Assembly (NCBI RefSeq): GCF_007830315.1
Contig: NZ_VLKJ01000010.1
Coordinates: 89,416-153,415, forward strand
DNA length: 64,000 bases
DNA from: Novosphingobium taihuense
GTDB lineage: Bacteria; Pseudomonadota; Alphaproteobacteria; Sphingomonadales; Sphingomonadaceae
Direction of reading: 5' to 3'
Positions 34,742 to 43,571 of the stretch are shown piece by piece. The position numbers were made by a program, and so were the translations under genes. The notes under the pieces are model-generated. The model saw only the letters and a program-made list of their open reading frames with translations. It ran no database searches and had not been told where the DNA came from. The first letter of the stretch is position 1; each line of letters begins with the position of its first letter.

Positions 34742-36031
34742 ATGAGCTTTCCCTGGGCAAACGAATACAAGCCGGCCAACGGCCTGACGCAGTGGCTTGA
34801 CGAAAAGCTGCCGCTGCCCCGCTTCGTCTACAACGCAGTCGGCGCCGGCTACCCGGTTCCGCGCAACCTGAACTACATGTGGAACTTCGGCGTTCTCGCC
34901 GGCTTCTGCCTCGTGCTTCAGATCGTGACCGGCGTCATCCTCGCGATGCACTACGCCGCCAACGCAGGCGTTGCCTTTGACAGCGTCGAGCACATCATGC
35001 GCGACGTGAACTGGGGCTGGATGCTGCGCTATGCGCACGCCAACGGCGCCTCGGCGTTCTTCGTCGTCGTCTATCTCCACATCTTCCGCGGCTTCTTCTA
35101 CTCATCGTACAAGGCCCCGCGCGAGATGATCTGGCTGCTCGGCGTGGTCATCTTCCTGCTGATGATGGCAACTGCGTTCATGGGCTATGTGCTGCCCTGG
35201 GGCCAGATGTCGTTCTGGGGTGCCAAGGTCATCACCGGCCTGTTCGGCGCGATCCCGGTCGTCGGCGAACCGCTGCAGGTATGGCTGCTGGGCGGCTATG
35301 CGCCTGACAACGCCGCGCTGAACCGCTTCTTCTCGCTCCACTTCCTGCTGCCCTTCGTGATTGCCGGTGTCATCATCCTGCACATCTGGGCGCTGCACAT
35401 CCCCGGCTCGTCGAACCCGACCGGCGTGGAAGTGAAGACGGAAAGCGACACCGTTCCGTTCCACCCGTACTACACGGCGAAGGACGGTTTCGGACTCGGC
35501 ATCTTCCTGCTGATCTATTGCGCAGTGCTGTTCTTTGCGCCGAACATGCTGGGTCACCCGGACAACTACATCCCGGCGAACCCGCTTTCGACGCCTGCAC
35601 ACATCGTTCCGGAATGGTACTTCTGGCCGTTCTACGCGATCCTGCGCGCCTTCACGTCGGACTTCTTCTTCATCCCGGCAAAGCTGATGGGCGTCCTTGC
35701 GATGTTCTCGGCGATCCTGGTGTGGTTCTTCCTGCCCTGGCTGGATACCTCGCCGGTGCGTTCGGGCCACTACCGTCCGCTGTTCCGCAAGTTCTTCTGG
35801 CTCCTGCTGATCGACGTGGCCGTGCTCGGCTACTGCGGCGGCGCGCCTGCTGCGGAACCCTTCGTGATGATCTCGCAGATCGCCTCGATGTACTACTTCC
35901 TGCACTTCCTCGTCATCCTCCCGCTCGTTTCGTCGATCGAGAAGCCGGAACCGCTTCCGTTCTCGATCACCGAAGCCGTGCTCGGCAAGGATGAGAGCGC
36001 CGTGCTCAACGCCAACCCCGCTGCTGCCTGA
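34742..36031 (+). CDS. petB: Cytochrome b of the bc1 complex
   Basis: A 429-residue inner-membrane protein with eight helices and two b haems, oxidising ubiquinol at the Qo site. Typical segments are [52 protein letters not shown] with haem histidines, the Qo loop with [14 protein letters not shown] and the C-terminal helices. It starts 11 bp after petA, with AGGACAGG as ribosome site. Full length, no fusion to subunit IV or c1. Confidence 0.97.
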   Translation: MSFPWANEYKPANGLTQWLDEKLPLPRFVYNAVGAGYPVPRNLNYMWNFGVLAGFCLVLQIVTGVILAMHYAANAGVAFDSVEHIMRDVNWGWMLRYAHANGASAFFVVVYLHIFRGFFYSSYKAPREMIWLLGVVIFLLMMATAFMGYVLPWGQMSFWGAKVITGLFGAIPVVGEPLQVWLLGGYAPDNAALNRFFSLHFLLPFVIAGVIILHIWALHIPGSSNPTGVEVKTESDTVPFHPYYTAKDGFGLGIFLLIYCAVLFFAPNMLGHPDNYIPANPLSTPAHIVPEWYFWPFYAILRAFTSDFFFIPAKLMGVLAMFSAILVWFFLPWLDTSPVRSGHYRPLFRKFFWLLLIDVAVLGYCGGAPAAEPFVMISQIASMYYFLHFLVILPLVSSIEKPEPLPFSITEAVLGKDESAVLNANPAAA

Positions 36032-36062
36032 GCCAGCCGAAGCGTTAGAGAAAGAGAACCCT

Positions 36063-36878
36063 ATGGTCCGTCTTTTTGGCCCCCTGGTCGGCCTCTTCTT
36101 CGCGGTCGCGCTGCTCTGGTCGTTCGGCAACGGCGCCTACACCGCGATCAAGGAACCCGCTGCCGCAACGGCAGAGCACGAGTTCCATCTCCACCCCAAG
36201 GAAGTGAAGTTCGCTTCCGACGGTGCTTTCGGCAAGTTTGACAAGCAGCAGCTCCAGCGCGGCTTCCAGGTTTACAAGGAAGTCTGCTCGACCTGCCACT
36301 CGCTCAAGCATGTCGCGTTCCGTGACCTCGCTGCCCTCGGCTACTCGGAAGCTGAAGTGAAGGCGATCGCCAAGGAATGGGGCGCCAAGCAGCCGACCTT
36401 CGATCCGAAGAGCGGTGAGCGCGGCGAGCGTGACAACATCCCGTCGGACTACTTCCCTGTCGTGTACTACGCAGGTCAGGGCGTGCCGCCAGATCTTTCG
36501 CTGATCACCAAGGCCCGTCACGACGGTGGCGCCTACGTGCACTCGCTGCTGACCGGATATCAGGAACAGCCCGCCGAACTTCTCAAGAAGTTCCCGGATG
36601 CCAAGACGCCTGACGGCCTGTACTACAACCCGTACTTCGCGAACCTCAATCTCGCGATGCCGGCTCCGCTCTCGGGCGACGGACAGGTCACCTACGCGGA
36701 CGGCACCAAGGCGACTGTCGACCAGATGGCGACTGACGTCTCGGCCTTCCTGATCTGGACGGCCGAACCCAAGATGGACAAGCGCAAGCAGACCGGTTGG
36801 GCAGTGCTCGGCTTCCTGCTGTTCGCCACGGTCCTCGCTTACCTCGCCAAGAAGAACGTCTGGGCTGACAAGCACTGA
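36063..36878 (+). CDS. petC: Cytochrome c1 of the bc1 complex
   Basis: A 271-residue membrane-anchored c-type cytochrome that passes electrons to soluble cytochrome c. The haem is bound at CSTCH (Cys75, Cys78, His79), with the axial Met in NLNLAMPAPL. An N-terminal signal segment (residues 1-28) and a C-terminal anchor (about 245-262) are present. The ATG at 36063 follows AGAAAGAGAA, 31 bp after petB. The operon ends at a strong terminator. Confidence 0.96.
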   Translation: MVRLFGPLVGLFFAVALLWSFGNGAYTAIKEPAAATAEHEFHLHPKEVKFASDGAFGKFDKQQLQRGFQVYKEVCSTCHSLKHVAFRDLAALGYSEAEVKAIAKEWGAKQPTFDPKSGERGERDNIPSDYFPVVYYAGQGVPPDLSLITKARHDGGAYVHSLLTGYQEQPAELLKKFPDAKTPDGLYYNPYFANLNLAMPAPLSGDGQVTYADGTKATVDQMATDVSAFLIWTAEPKMDKRKQTGWAVLGFLLFATVLAYLAKKNVWADKH

Positions 36879-36918
36879 GTTTCAGGCACCGAGTTCTTCG
36901 CCAAGGCGGAACTAACAA

Positions 36919-36945
36919 AGGCCACCGGAAACGGTGGCCTTTTTC
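36919..36945 (+). terminator. Rho-independent terminator of petABC
   Basis: AGGCCACCG pairs with CGGTGGCCT around a GAAA tetraloop and is followed by TTTTTC. It lies 40 bases past the petC stop. Confidence 0.92.
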
Positions 36946-36971
36946 GTATCCGGCGATAGCATCGCGCAGCG

Positions 36972-37508
36972 ATGACACCCGAAGAAATCAAAGCCCTCGT
37001 CCGCACCGTCCCGGACTTCCCTGCCCCCGGCATCCTGTTCCGCGACGTCACCACATTGATCTCGCACGGCAAAGGACTGAGTGCCTGCGTCGATCACCTT
37101 GCCGACAGGGCCCGTGCCGCAGGGGCCGAAGCGATTGCAGGGATGGAAGCACGCGGCTTCATTTTCGGTGCTGCCGTGGCGGCACGGATGGGCGTCGGCT
37201 TCATCCCGGTGCGCAAACCGGGCAAGCTCCCGGTCAACACCATCGGCATCGACTACGCGCTCGAATACGGCCGCGACCGGCTGGAGATCGACCCCACCGC
37301 GATCCCGCAAGGACAGCGCGTGGTCATCATCGACGACCTGATCGCCACCGGCGGCACCGCGCTCGCCGCCGCAGAACTTTTGCGGATGGCAAGCGCCAGC
37401 GTCACCCACGCCCTCTTCGTGATAGACCTCCCCGGCCTCCACGGCGCAGCCCGCCTGCGCGATGCAGGACTCACTGTCGAAGCCCTGATGGATTTTCCGG
37501 GGCATTGA
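36972..37508 (+). CDS. apt: Adenine phosphoribosyltransferase
   Basis: A 178-residue purine-salvage enzyme forming AMP from adenine and PRPP. FPAPGILFRDVTTL near the N-terminus, GMEARGFIFGAAVA, RKPGKLP and the PRPP-binding VVIIDDLIATGGTA are all present. The ATG at 36972 lies just after the petC terminator. The next gene begins 4 bases after its stop. Confidence 0.96.
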   Translation: MTPEEIKALVRTVPDFPAPGILFRDVTTLISHGKGLSACVDHLADRARAAGAEAIAGMEARGFIFGAAVAARMGVGFIPVRKPGKLPVNTIGIDYALEYGRDRLEIDPTAIPQGQRVVIIDDLIATGGTALAAAELLRMASASVTHALFVIDLPGLHGAARLRDAGLTVEALMDFPGH

Positions 37509-37512
37509 TTCG

Positions 37513-38187
37513 GTGGTGTTCGATCTTGACCATTTTTCATTGACGGGAGCAGTTCGGCTGCCGGGTCATGCCTGCGCCGTAATGACCAGCATTGAAGAGG
37601 CATTGAAACGCATACCGAACGACCATCCCGGTATTCGCCTGCGTGAAATTGCAGCGCTCCCTGAGCTGATCGGAGCGCAGAGCCAGATCGGGCAAACGGC
37701 ACAGCGAGCCATCGGCCCCCAAGCCATGCCAGTCCGCGCGATTCTCTTCGACAAGTCATCGAATACAAACTGGTCCCTCGGTTGGCATCAGGACCGCACG
37801 ATCTGCGTTGATCAAAGGATCGAGACGCCAGGATACGGGCCGTGGACGATCAAGCAGGGCATCCAGCACGTCTCCCCGCCCATCAAGCTGCTTGAAAGCA
37901 TGGTGACGATGCGTATCCATCTGGACGATGTTCCCGCAAGCAATGCGCCACTCCTCATTGCGCCCGGCTCACACCGCATGGGTCGGATAGCTGAGTGCGA
38001 CGTCGCCGAGACAGTAAAGCGATGTGGCACAGTCGCCTGCATCGCCGACGCAGGTGATGTCTGGCTGTACTCGACACCAATTCTGCATGCTTCCGAAGCC
38101 GCTGCCGTCCCGAGCCGCCGTCGGGTCCTGCAAATCGATTATGCTGCCGCCAAATTGCCGAACGGTCTCAACTGGGCAGGTGTCTGA
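37513..38187 (+). CDS. Phytanoyl-CoA dioxygenase (PhyH)-like Fe(II)/2-oxoglutarate oxygenase
   Basis: A 224-residue protein with the facial triad of PhyH-like oxygenases: His92 and Asp94 in WHQD, and a distal His192 in TPILHAS, followed by an Arg-rich RRRVLQIDYA where the 2-oxoglutarate-binding Arg is expected. The substrate is unknown. The start is one of two adjacent GTG codons (37513, 37516), 4 bases after apt, so it is probably translated from the apt message, although there is no metabolic link. Confidence 0.75.
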   Translation: MVFDLDHFSLTGAVRLPGHACAVMTSIEEALKRIPNDHPGIRLREIAALPELIGAQSQIGQTAQRAIGPQAMPVRAILFDKSSNTNWSLGWHQDRTICVDQRIETPGYGPWTIKQGIQHVSPPIKLLESMVTMRIHLDDVPASNAPLLIAPGSHRMGRIAECDVAETVKRCGTVACIADAGDVWLYSTPILHASEAAAVPSRRRVLQIDYAAAKLPNGLNWAGV

Positions 38188-38192
38188 AACGG

Positions 38193-38217
38193 AAAAAGGC
38201 GGCCCAACCGGACCGCC
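38193..38217 (-). terminator. Rho-independent terminator of the acyl-CoA synthetase gene
   Basis: GGCGGCCC and GGACCGCC (38198-38217) form a stem around AACC. On the minus strand it is followed by five T residues. Confidence 0.8.
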
Positions 38218-38244
38218 CTTCCCGACTTCAGCCTGCAAACTGCC

Positions 38245-40365
38245 TCACTCAACCAGCATCAGCGCATCGAGCGCAACCACGCCCTCGCCCTTGGGGTGCA
38301 GGATCACCGGATTGAGATCGATCTCGCGGATCGACGGCTCCGCGCGCAGCACCTGCCCGACCTTGACGATCAGCGCAGCGAGCGCTGGCACGTCGAGCGC
38401 TGGTGATCCGCGATAGCCGCTCAGCAGCGCCGCGCTCTTGAGCTTCATCAGTTCGGCCTCGACCGCCTCTTGCGTGAGATCGGCGGTCAGCAAGCGCACG
38501 TCCTGCAGGATTTCCGCCGTCACGCCGCCGAAGCCCGCCAGCACCACCGGTCCCCATTCGGGATCGTTCTTCGCGCCGACGATCATTTCCATGCCGCGCT
38601 TGCCCATGCCTTCGATCAGCACGCCATCGAGGCGGATCGACGCCGAATAAGCCGCAACATTGGCGTGGATGCGGTCCCAGGCCTCGCGCACCGCGGCATC
38701 GTCGGCAAGGTTGAGGATCACGCCGCCTGCATCGCTCTTGTGACCGAGCGCCGCGGCCTGTGCCTTCATCGCCACCGGATAGCCCACTGCCTGCGCCGCC
38801 GCGACCGCAGCATCGGCGCTCGCAGCGAAACCGCCTTTGGGGAACGACACGCCGATGGGGCCGAGCAGTTCCTTCGACTTGTATTCCGGGATCACGCCAT
38901 GGACATCGGCGAGGCCCGCGAGCGGGGTTGCGGGCAGATCATTGACCGAAAGATCCTGCGCCGCCCAGTGCGTCAGGCGCGTCACCGCTCGCAGCGCCCG
39001 CTCGGTCGTCGGGAACCAGGGGATGCCTGCCGCACGCAATGCAGTTATGCGCTCGGCCGGAACTTCGGCCCCTTCATCGAGCCCAGCGAAGATCACCGGC
39101 TTGGTCAGTTTCTTGCCCTCGACGGCGGCAAGAATCGCGGGGAACTTGATCGCGCAGGTGATCGGCTCGGCCTGAATGATCCCCGCGAACACGGTGCCCA
39201 CGCGATCATCGTCCAGCAACGCCTCGATGCAGCGCGTGTAGATAGCAGGTTCCGACAAACCTTGCGCGGTGATGTCCAGCGGGTTCGATACCGGCACGAA
39301 GGGCGGCAGCGCCGCGCGCAGCAGCGGCGAATCCTCGTCGTGCAGATCGGCCAGCGGCAGATCGAGCTCTTCCGCCAGATCGAGCGTCAGCGCCTTGAAC
39401 GCGCCCGATTCGCCCAGCACCGCCGTCTTGCCCGAAGGCAGGACCGGACAGCGTGCGGCAATCTCGGCGATGTCGCCCAGCTCTTCCAGCGTCTCGGCAA
39501 AGATTACGCCGGCACGCGCCACCATTGCGCGCATCAGCTTATAATCGCCCGCCATCGCGCCGGTATGGGTCGCCGCAGACTCACGCGCCGCGCTCGACTT
39601 GCCGGGGTGGAGCAGCACCACCGGCTTGCCCGCCGCCTTGGCCCGCCGCGCCGCCGCCAGAAATGCTTGCGGCTTGCGGAACTGCTCGACAATCATCGCG
39701 ATAGCATGGGTGTCGTTCTGGTCGACCAGCCAATCGACATAGTCCTCGACACCGCTTGCCGCCTCGTTGCCGGTCGAGACCGAGTAGGACACGCCGCAAT
39801 CACGCGCGAGCAGCATGGTGCCCAGCACCGCAGCCATCGCGCCCGACTGCGAAACGATGCCGATGGCGCGCTTGCCTGCAGGCGGCACGGCATTGGTTTC
39901 TACGAAGGTCAGCGGAATGCGGTCTACGTAGTTGACGAGGCCGAGGCAGTTGGGCCCTTCGACGACCATGCCCGCCTCGCCCGCGATCCGGGCGATCTCG
40001 CGCTGTTCGGCAAGGCCTTCCTCGCCGCCTTCGGCAAAACCGGCCGAGAAGATCACCACGCCGCCGCACTTGCGCGCTGCCAGTGACTTGACCGCGCCCA
40101 GCACGCCCACGCGCGGGATTGCCAGCACCGCCACGTCTACGCCCTCGGGCAAGGCTTCGACCGAGGGGTAGCAGCGCTTGCCCATGATCTCTTCGCGCTT
40201 GGGATTCACGGGGTAGATTGCGCCGGCATAACCATTGCGATCGAGATTGGTCAGGATCGTCGCGCCCAGCGCGCCCGGCTTGTCCGAGGCCCCGATGATC
40301 GCAACGGACTTCGGGCGCAGGAAACGGTCAAGCGCAGCGTGGGACAGACTCGATTCAACGGCCAT
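38245..40365 (-). CDS. NDP-forming acyl-CoA synthetase (acetate-CoA ligase family)
   Basis: A 706-residue fused alpha-beta enzyme related to succinyl-CoA synthetase. In order: CoA-binding domain (LRPKSVAIIGASDKPGALG, residues ~17-110), succinyl-CoA-ligase-like domains with GPNCLGLVNY and GIVSQSGAMA, and a C-terminal ATP-grasp domain (VAMKAQAAALGHKSDAGGV, LDGVLIEGMGKRGMEMIVGA). It would convert an acyl-CoA plus ADP and phosphate to acid plus ATP, or the reverse. The acid is unknown. The ATG at 40365 follows CGGAGGAT. A FAH-family gene lies 62 bp upstream on the same strand. Confidence 0.88.
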   Translation of the reverse strand: MAVESSLSHAALDRFLRPKSVAIIGASDKPGALGATILTNLDRNGYAGAIYPVNPKREEIMGKRCYPSVEALPEGVDVAVLAIPRVGVLGAVKSLAARKCGGVVIFSAGFAEGGEEGLAEQREIARIAGEAGMVVEGPNCLGLVNYVDRIPLTFVETNAVPPAGKRAIGIVSQSGAMAAVLGTMLLARDCGVSYSVSTGNEAASGVEDYVDWLVDQNDTHAIAMIVEQFRKPQAFLAAARRAKAAGKPVVLLHPGKSSAARESAATHTGAMAGDYKLMRAMVARAGVIFAETLEELGDIAEIAARCPVLPSGKTAVLGESGAFKALTLDLAEELDLPLADLHDEDSPLLRAALPPFVPVSNPLDITAQGLSEPAIYTRCIEALLDDDRVGTVFAGIIQAEPITCAIKFPAILAAVEGKKLTKPVIFAGLDEGAEVPAERITALRAAGIPWFPTTERALRAVTRLTHWAAQDLSVNDLPATPLAGLADVHGVIPEYKSKELLGPIGVSFPKGGFAASADAAVAAAQAVGYPVAMKAQAAALGHKSDAGGVILNLADDAAVREAWDRIHANVAAYSASIRLDGVLIEGMGKRGMEMIVGAKNDPEWGPVVLAGFGGVTAEILQDVRLLTADLTQEAVEAELMKLKSAALLSGYRGSPALDVPALAALIVKVGQVLRAEPSIREIDLNPVILHPKGEGVVALDALMLVE

Positions 40366-40427
40366 GGCATCCTCCGATTTCGCTATGCGCTATAACAATT
40401 ATCGGAGCGAGGGCAAGAGTGGCGCTG

Positions 40428-41372
40428 TCAGGCTTTCACGACCCTTTGGTGCAGGACGCCGAACGGCGCTCGTCCTGCGGCATCGACGGCTTCCATGCGC
40501 ACCGTATCGCCAAAGGCCATGAAGGCAGTCTTCGGCTCACCCTCATCCAACACCTCGATCCCGCGCCGCTCGGCAATGCAGGAGGAGCCGATCTCGCGGA
40601 AGTTTGCGTTAGAGACGGTGCCCGAACCGATCACCGTTCCCGCCACCAGATCACGCGTGCGCGCGGCATGGGCGACGAGTTCGTGGAAGCCGTAGCCCAT
40701 CGCATGGCCATTCGCCGCGCCAAAGCGCTTGCCGTTCCAGTCGACCAGCAGGTCAAGACAGACGCGCCCGTCCTTCCACGCATCACCAAGCTCGTCGGGC
40801 GTCACTGCATAAGGCGCCATCGCACAGGCAGGCTTTGCCCCGACCCAGCCAAATCCGGTTTTCATTTCGGGTCCGGCGAGCGTGCGGAGTGACCAGTCGT
40901 TGATCTGCACGACAAGTCGGATGTGCCGCAGCGCCTCGGCCGCAGTGGTGCCCATCGGCACGGCGTCGACGATCACGCCGAACTCACCCTCGAAATCGAT
41001 GCCGAGGTCCTCGGACGGAAACCGCGCATCGGTGCCGCTGGCCATGAAGGTGTCGGACATGCCCTGGTACATCAGCGGCACGTCGGTCTTGGGCTTGGTG
41101 ATGCCGATAATCGCGTCCATCAGGTCGCCATGGCTCTGGAAGGCAGAGCCATCGAGCCACTGCCACGCGCGCGGCAGAGGGGCGAGCAGCGTCGCGCTAG
41201 CCAGCGCCTCAGGAAACTCCGCAATCGCTGCCAGCTGCGGCGTCAGTGCATCCCACTGCTCCATCAGCTCCTGAAGCGTGGCCACGGGAGCGGGCGCGTA
41301 ATGATCACCCGCAGGCGATACCAGCACCAGCCGCCCGTCACGGGTTCCGTCATTCAATGTTGCGAGGCGCAT
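40428..41372 (-). CDS. Fumarylacetoacetate hydrolase family protein
   Basis: A 314-residue FAH-fold enzyme cleaving or isomerising a beta-diketo acid. Metal ligands are the Glu-x-Glu and following Asp in DFEGEFGVIVDAVP, with the lysine-bearing MKTGFGWVGAKP and GSGTVSNANF blocks typical of the family. Its N-terminal ~80 residues are the FAH-N-like extension of the longer subgroup. It probably shares a transcript with the downstream acyl-CoA synthetase, consistent with degradation of a ring or side chain to an acyl-CoA. Confidence 0.88.
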   Translation of the reverse strand: MRLATLNDGTRDGRLVLVSPAGDHYAPAPVATLQELMEQWDALTPQLAAIAEFPEALASATLLAPLPRAWQWLDGSAFQSHGDLMDAIIGITKPKTDVPLMYQGMSDTFMASGTDARFPSEDLGIDFEGEFGVIVDAVPMGTTAAEALRHIRLVVQINDWSLRTLAGPEMKTGFGWVGAKPACAMAPYAVTPDELGDAWKDGRVCLDLLVDWNGKRFGAANGHAMGYGFHELVAHAARTRDLVAGTVIGSGTVSNANFREIGSSCIAERRGIEVLDEGEPKTAFMAFGDTVRMEAVDAAGRAPFGVLHQRVVKA

Positions 41373-41467
41373 GTCGTTCTCCCTTTGCGGCCGTGACCTA
41401 GCCTCGGCTCATGTCACGCGCAAAGGAATGGTTTTTATCGCCTGGCATACACACAATGAATGATGCT

Positions 41468-41758
41468 TCAGGCGAGCGGCTGCCAGTCGAACTGCAGTTC
41501 GCCCTCGCGATGGGCGAAGCGATTGAGATGGTCGGCCACCACCTGTTGCATCCGGGGCAGGTCGCCCTCGCCCTCGATCCGGCAGGTAACCTCCAGCACG
41601 GTGTCGGACGCGGCCAGTTCAACCGGCCCGGAGGGGAGCGCCACCTTCCCGGCGGTGGGATCGAACGAGACTTCGAACTTGTGCCCCCAGTGCTTGCACA
41701 GCTGCTGGAGATAACGGCTGGCACTGGCGGTAGGAACGACGGCACGGCTGGCAGGCAT
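41468..41758 (-). CDS. DUF2218 domain protein
   Basis: A 96-residue protein covering the whole DUF2218 domain, from ASRYLQQLCKHWGHKFEV to HLNRFAHREGELQFDW. Function unknown. Relatives are often found near siderophore-interacting proteins and PadR-type regulators, which suggests iron or flavin metabolism; this link is recalled from family context and nothing iron-related adjoins it here. A 12-bp palindrome typical of PadR targets lies in its promoter. Confidence 0.85.
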   Translation of the reverse strand: MPASRAVVPTASASRYLQQLCKHWGHKFEVSFDPTAGKVALPSGPVELAASDTVLEVTCRIEGEGDLPRMQQVVADHLNRFAHREGELQFDWQPLA

Positions 41759-41793
41759 GGAAACTCGCTTTCAAGATCAACTTCGTTACGTCT

Positions 41794-41805
41794 AAGATAT
41801 ATCTT
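41794..41805. promoter_or_regulatory. PadR-like operator in the DUF2218 promoter
   Basis: AAGATATATCTT is a perfect 12-bp palindrome 36 bp upstream of the DUF2218 ATG, in otherwise GC-rich DNA. The sequence resembles operators bound by PadR-family repressors such as YqjI. No padR gene is in the window. Confidence 0.55.
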
Positions 41806-41925
41806 TCATTACGCCAGTCAAGCCTTTGGATGAAACTTCGCGACGATCCCCGGTTGACGAACCGGCGCCTGCCGTGGCAAGCGGCCGCCATCGCAGCCAC
41901 GCAATTCAAAGCGCGCTGACCCTGA

Positions 41926-41999
41926 GCGGGTATAGCATAGTGGTAATGCACTAGCCTTCCAAGCTAGCTAGGCGGGTTCGATTCCCGCTACCCGCTCCA
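41926..41999 (+). tRNA. tRNA-Gly (anticodon TCC)
   Basis: GCGGGTA pairs with TACCCGC, with discriminator T and encoded CCA. The anticodon stem CTAGC/GCTAG encloses the loop CTTCCAA (anticodon TCC). The T-arm is GCGGG-TTCGATT-CCCGC. It totals 74 nt including CCA. Confidence 0.95.
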
Positions 42000-42028
42000 A
42001 CTTCCCGTCCACTGACAGCCCCCACATC

Positions 42029-42062
42029 GCTGAAACTCACAGAAAACAGGTGTGTTTTCAGC
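42029..42062 (+). terminator. Imperfect hairpin downstream of tRNA-Gly
   Basis: GCTGAAA (42029-42035) and TTTCAGC (42056-42062) pair, with CACA/TGTG extending the stem around AGAAAACAGG-type bases. It may end the tRNA transcript, though no U-run follows. Elsewhere in this gap, CATTAGGGCCTTAATG (42144-42159) is a near-perfect palindrome of unknown role. Confidence 0.4.
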
Positions 42063-42260
42063 GTAATCTCCTCGCTGGGAACCCCTCACGCCGGGCGTTG
42101 GTCAAGCTCTTCGGGGCCTAGCCAGCGACATAGCCTCGGACGTCATTAGGGCCTTAATGCATTCGAACGGGATTGAATCGAGGATGTCCCGATACCGACA
42201 TCCGCAGTGGCGAGCTGCACGAAAATCCTCACAAGATCAGCAAGAAGCGCAAACCCCGCC

Positions 42261-43571
42261 TTACTTTTCTCTTTTGAGCTGTGCGAGGTCGACGCCGAGC
42301 TTCTTGATGCGGTAGTAGAATGTCTTGCGTGGCACGCCGAGCATGGAGATTGCCTGGCCGATCTCACCATTGGCATCGCGCACGGCCTTGATGATGGCAT
42401 CGCGTTCAAATGCATCTACGCGTTCCGGGAGCGATTTTCCGTTGCTGATGGACGACTGTTCCGCCCTTTGATCCAGCAGACCGAGGACGAAGCGCTCGGC
42501 ATAGTGTGCGAGTTCACGCACGTTTCCCGGCCAGGGATGAACAGAGAGAAATTCGCTGACAACGGGCGTGAGGTCTGGAATCTGCTTGCGCAATCGGGCG
42601 CTGACCTGTGCGACGTGGTGGGCGAAGAGAGTGCGAACATCATCGCGTCGATCCCGCAGAGGCGGCATCTGCAGCCTGACCGCGGCCACACGATAGAAAA
42701 GCGCGGGCGCGATCCTCTCTTCCGCGCGGTCCGCAGTTGTCCCGGCCGTGGCAACGATGCGGATGTCGAGAGGGATAGGATCGCGGCTGCCGCGAGCCCG
42801 CAGAACCCTTTCCTCGGCCAGTTGAACCAGCCTTGCCTGCAAGCTTGACGAGGCCAGATCGAGGTTGTCCAGCACGACCGTGCCGCGGTTGGCCGAGGCA
42901 AGGCTCGATGCCCCGACGGGCGCGAAGAGTTCGTCTTCGAGGTCTGCAGGCAGACTGGCGCAGTTCAGGGTCAGGAGCCGATGGCGCGACCGCTTGCCCG
43001 CACGGTGAAGCAGCCGGGCATAGAGCTCCTTGCCTGTTCCGGTCTCGCCTTCGATCAGGATGTCGAGATCGCTGTCCGCCAGTGCCGGGATCATGCTGCG
43101 CAGACGCGTGATGGCAGGCGAACTGCCTACCAGAAGCGAGGAGTACTCCGTCACCGCCTCGGCCTTTAGCCTGCGATTCTCCAGCGCCAGAGTTCTTGCA
43201 CGCAAGGCGCGCTCCACGGCGGCGAGCAGTTCATCGGGCGAGAAGGGCTTTGTCAGGAAATCCCAAGCGCCGGATTTCAAGGTCTCGACTGCCATGGCGA
43301 TATCGCCGTGGCCGGTGACAAGAATGACCGGAAGTTCAGGGTCGCGTTGCTGCAAGGTGCGGAACAGTTCGATCCCCGACATGCCGGGCATGCGTATGTC
43401 CGTGACGACGACGCCCTCCCAGCCGGCGTCCACCACGCCCAGCGCCGCATCTGCGCGTTCAAACGCCACGACATCGAAGTCTGCAAGGGACAGGAGCTGG
43501 GCCGTAGCCAATCGCAGGTCGTCGTCATCCTCGACAAGCGCCACCTTGCCGCGTGCACTCGCCATCGTCAT
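42261..43571 (-). CDS. dctD: DctD-like NtrC-family response regulator, lacking the GAFTGA loop
   Basis: A 436-residue regulator. Receiver domain: acidic Asp14-17, phospho-acceptor Asp58 (VVTDIRMPG), Lys108 (TKPF). AAA+ domain: Walker A GETGTGK at 175-181. After ELF (214-216) the usual ~20-residue stretch with GAFTGA, which contacts sigma-54, is missing, and Walker B reads VVLDNLD instead of LFLDEID. A Fis-type helix-turn-helix closes the protein (AISMLGVPRKTFYYRIKKLG). It therefore probably cannot open sigma-54 promoters. The ATG at 43571 overlaps the dctB stop, confirming the two-component pair. Confidence 0.88.
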   Translation of the reverse strand: MTMASARGKVALVEDDDDLRLATAQLLSLADFDVVAFERADAALGVVDAGWEGVVVTDIRMPGMSGIELFRTLQQRDPELPVILVTGHGDIAMAVETLKSGAWDFLTKPFSPDELLAAVERALRARTLALENRRLKAEAVTEYSSLLVGSSPAITRLRSMIPALADSDLDILIEGETGTGKELYARLLHRAGKRSRHRLLTLNCASLPADLEDELFAPVGASSLASANRGTVVLDNLDLASSSLQARLVQLAEERVLRARGSRDPIPLDIRIVATAGTTADRAEERIAPALFYRVAAVRLQMPPLRDRRDDVRTLFAHHVAQVSARLRKQIPDLTPVVSEFLSVHPWPGNVRELAHYAERFVLGLLDQRAEQSSISNGKSLPERVDAFERDAIIKAVRDANGEIGQAISMLGVPRKTFYYRIKKLGVDLAQLKREK

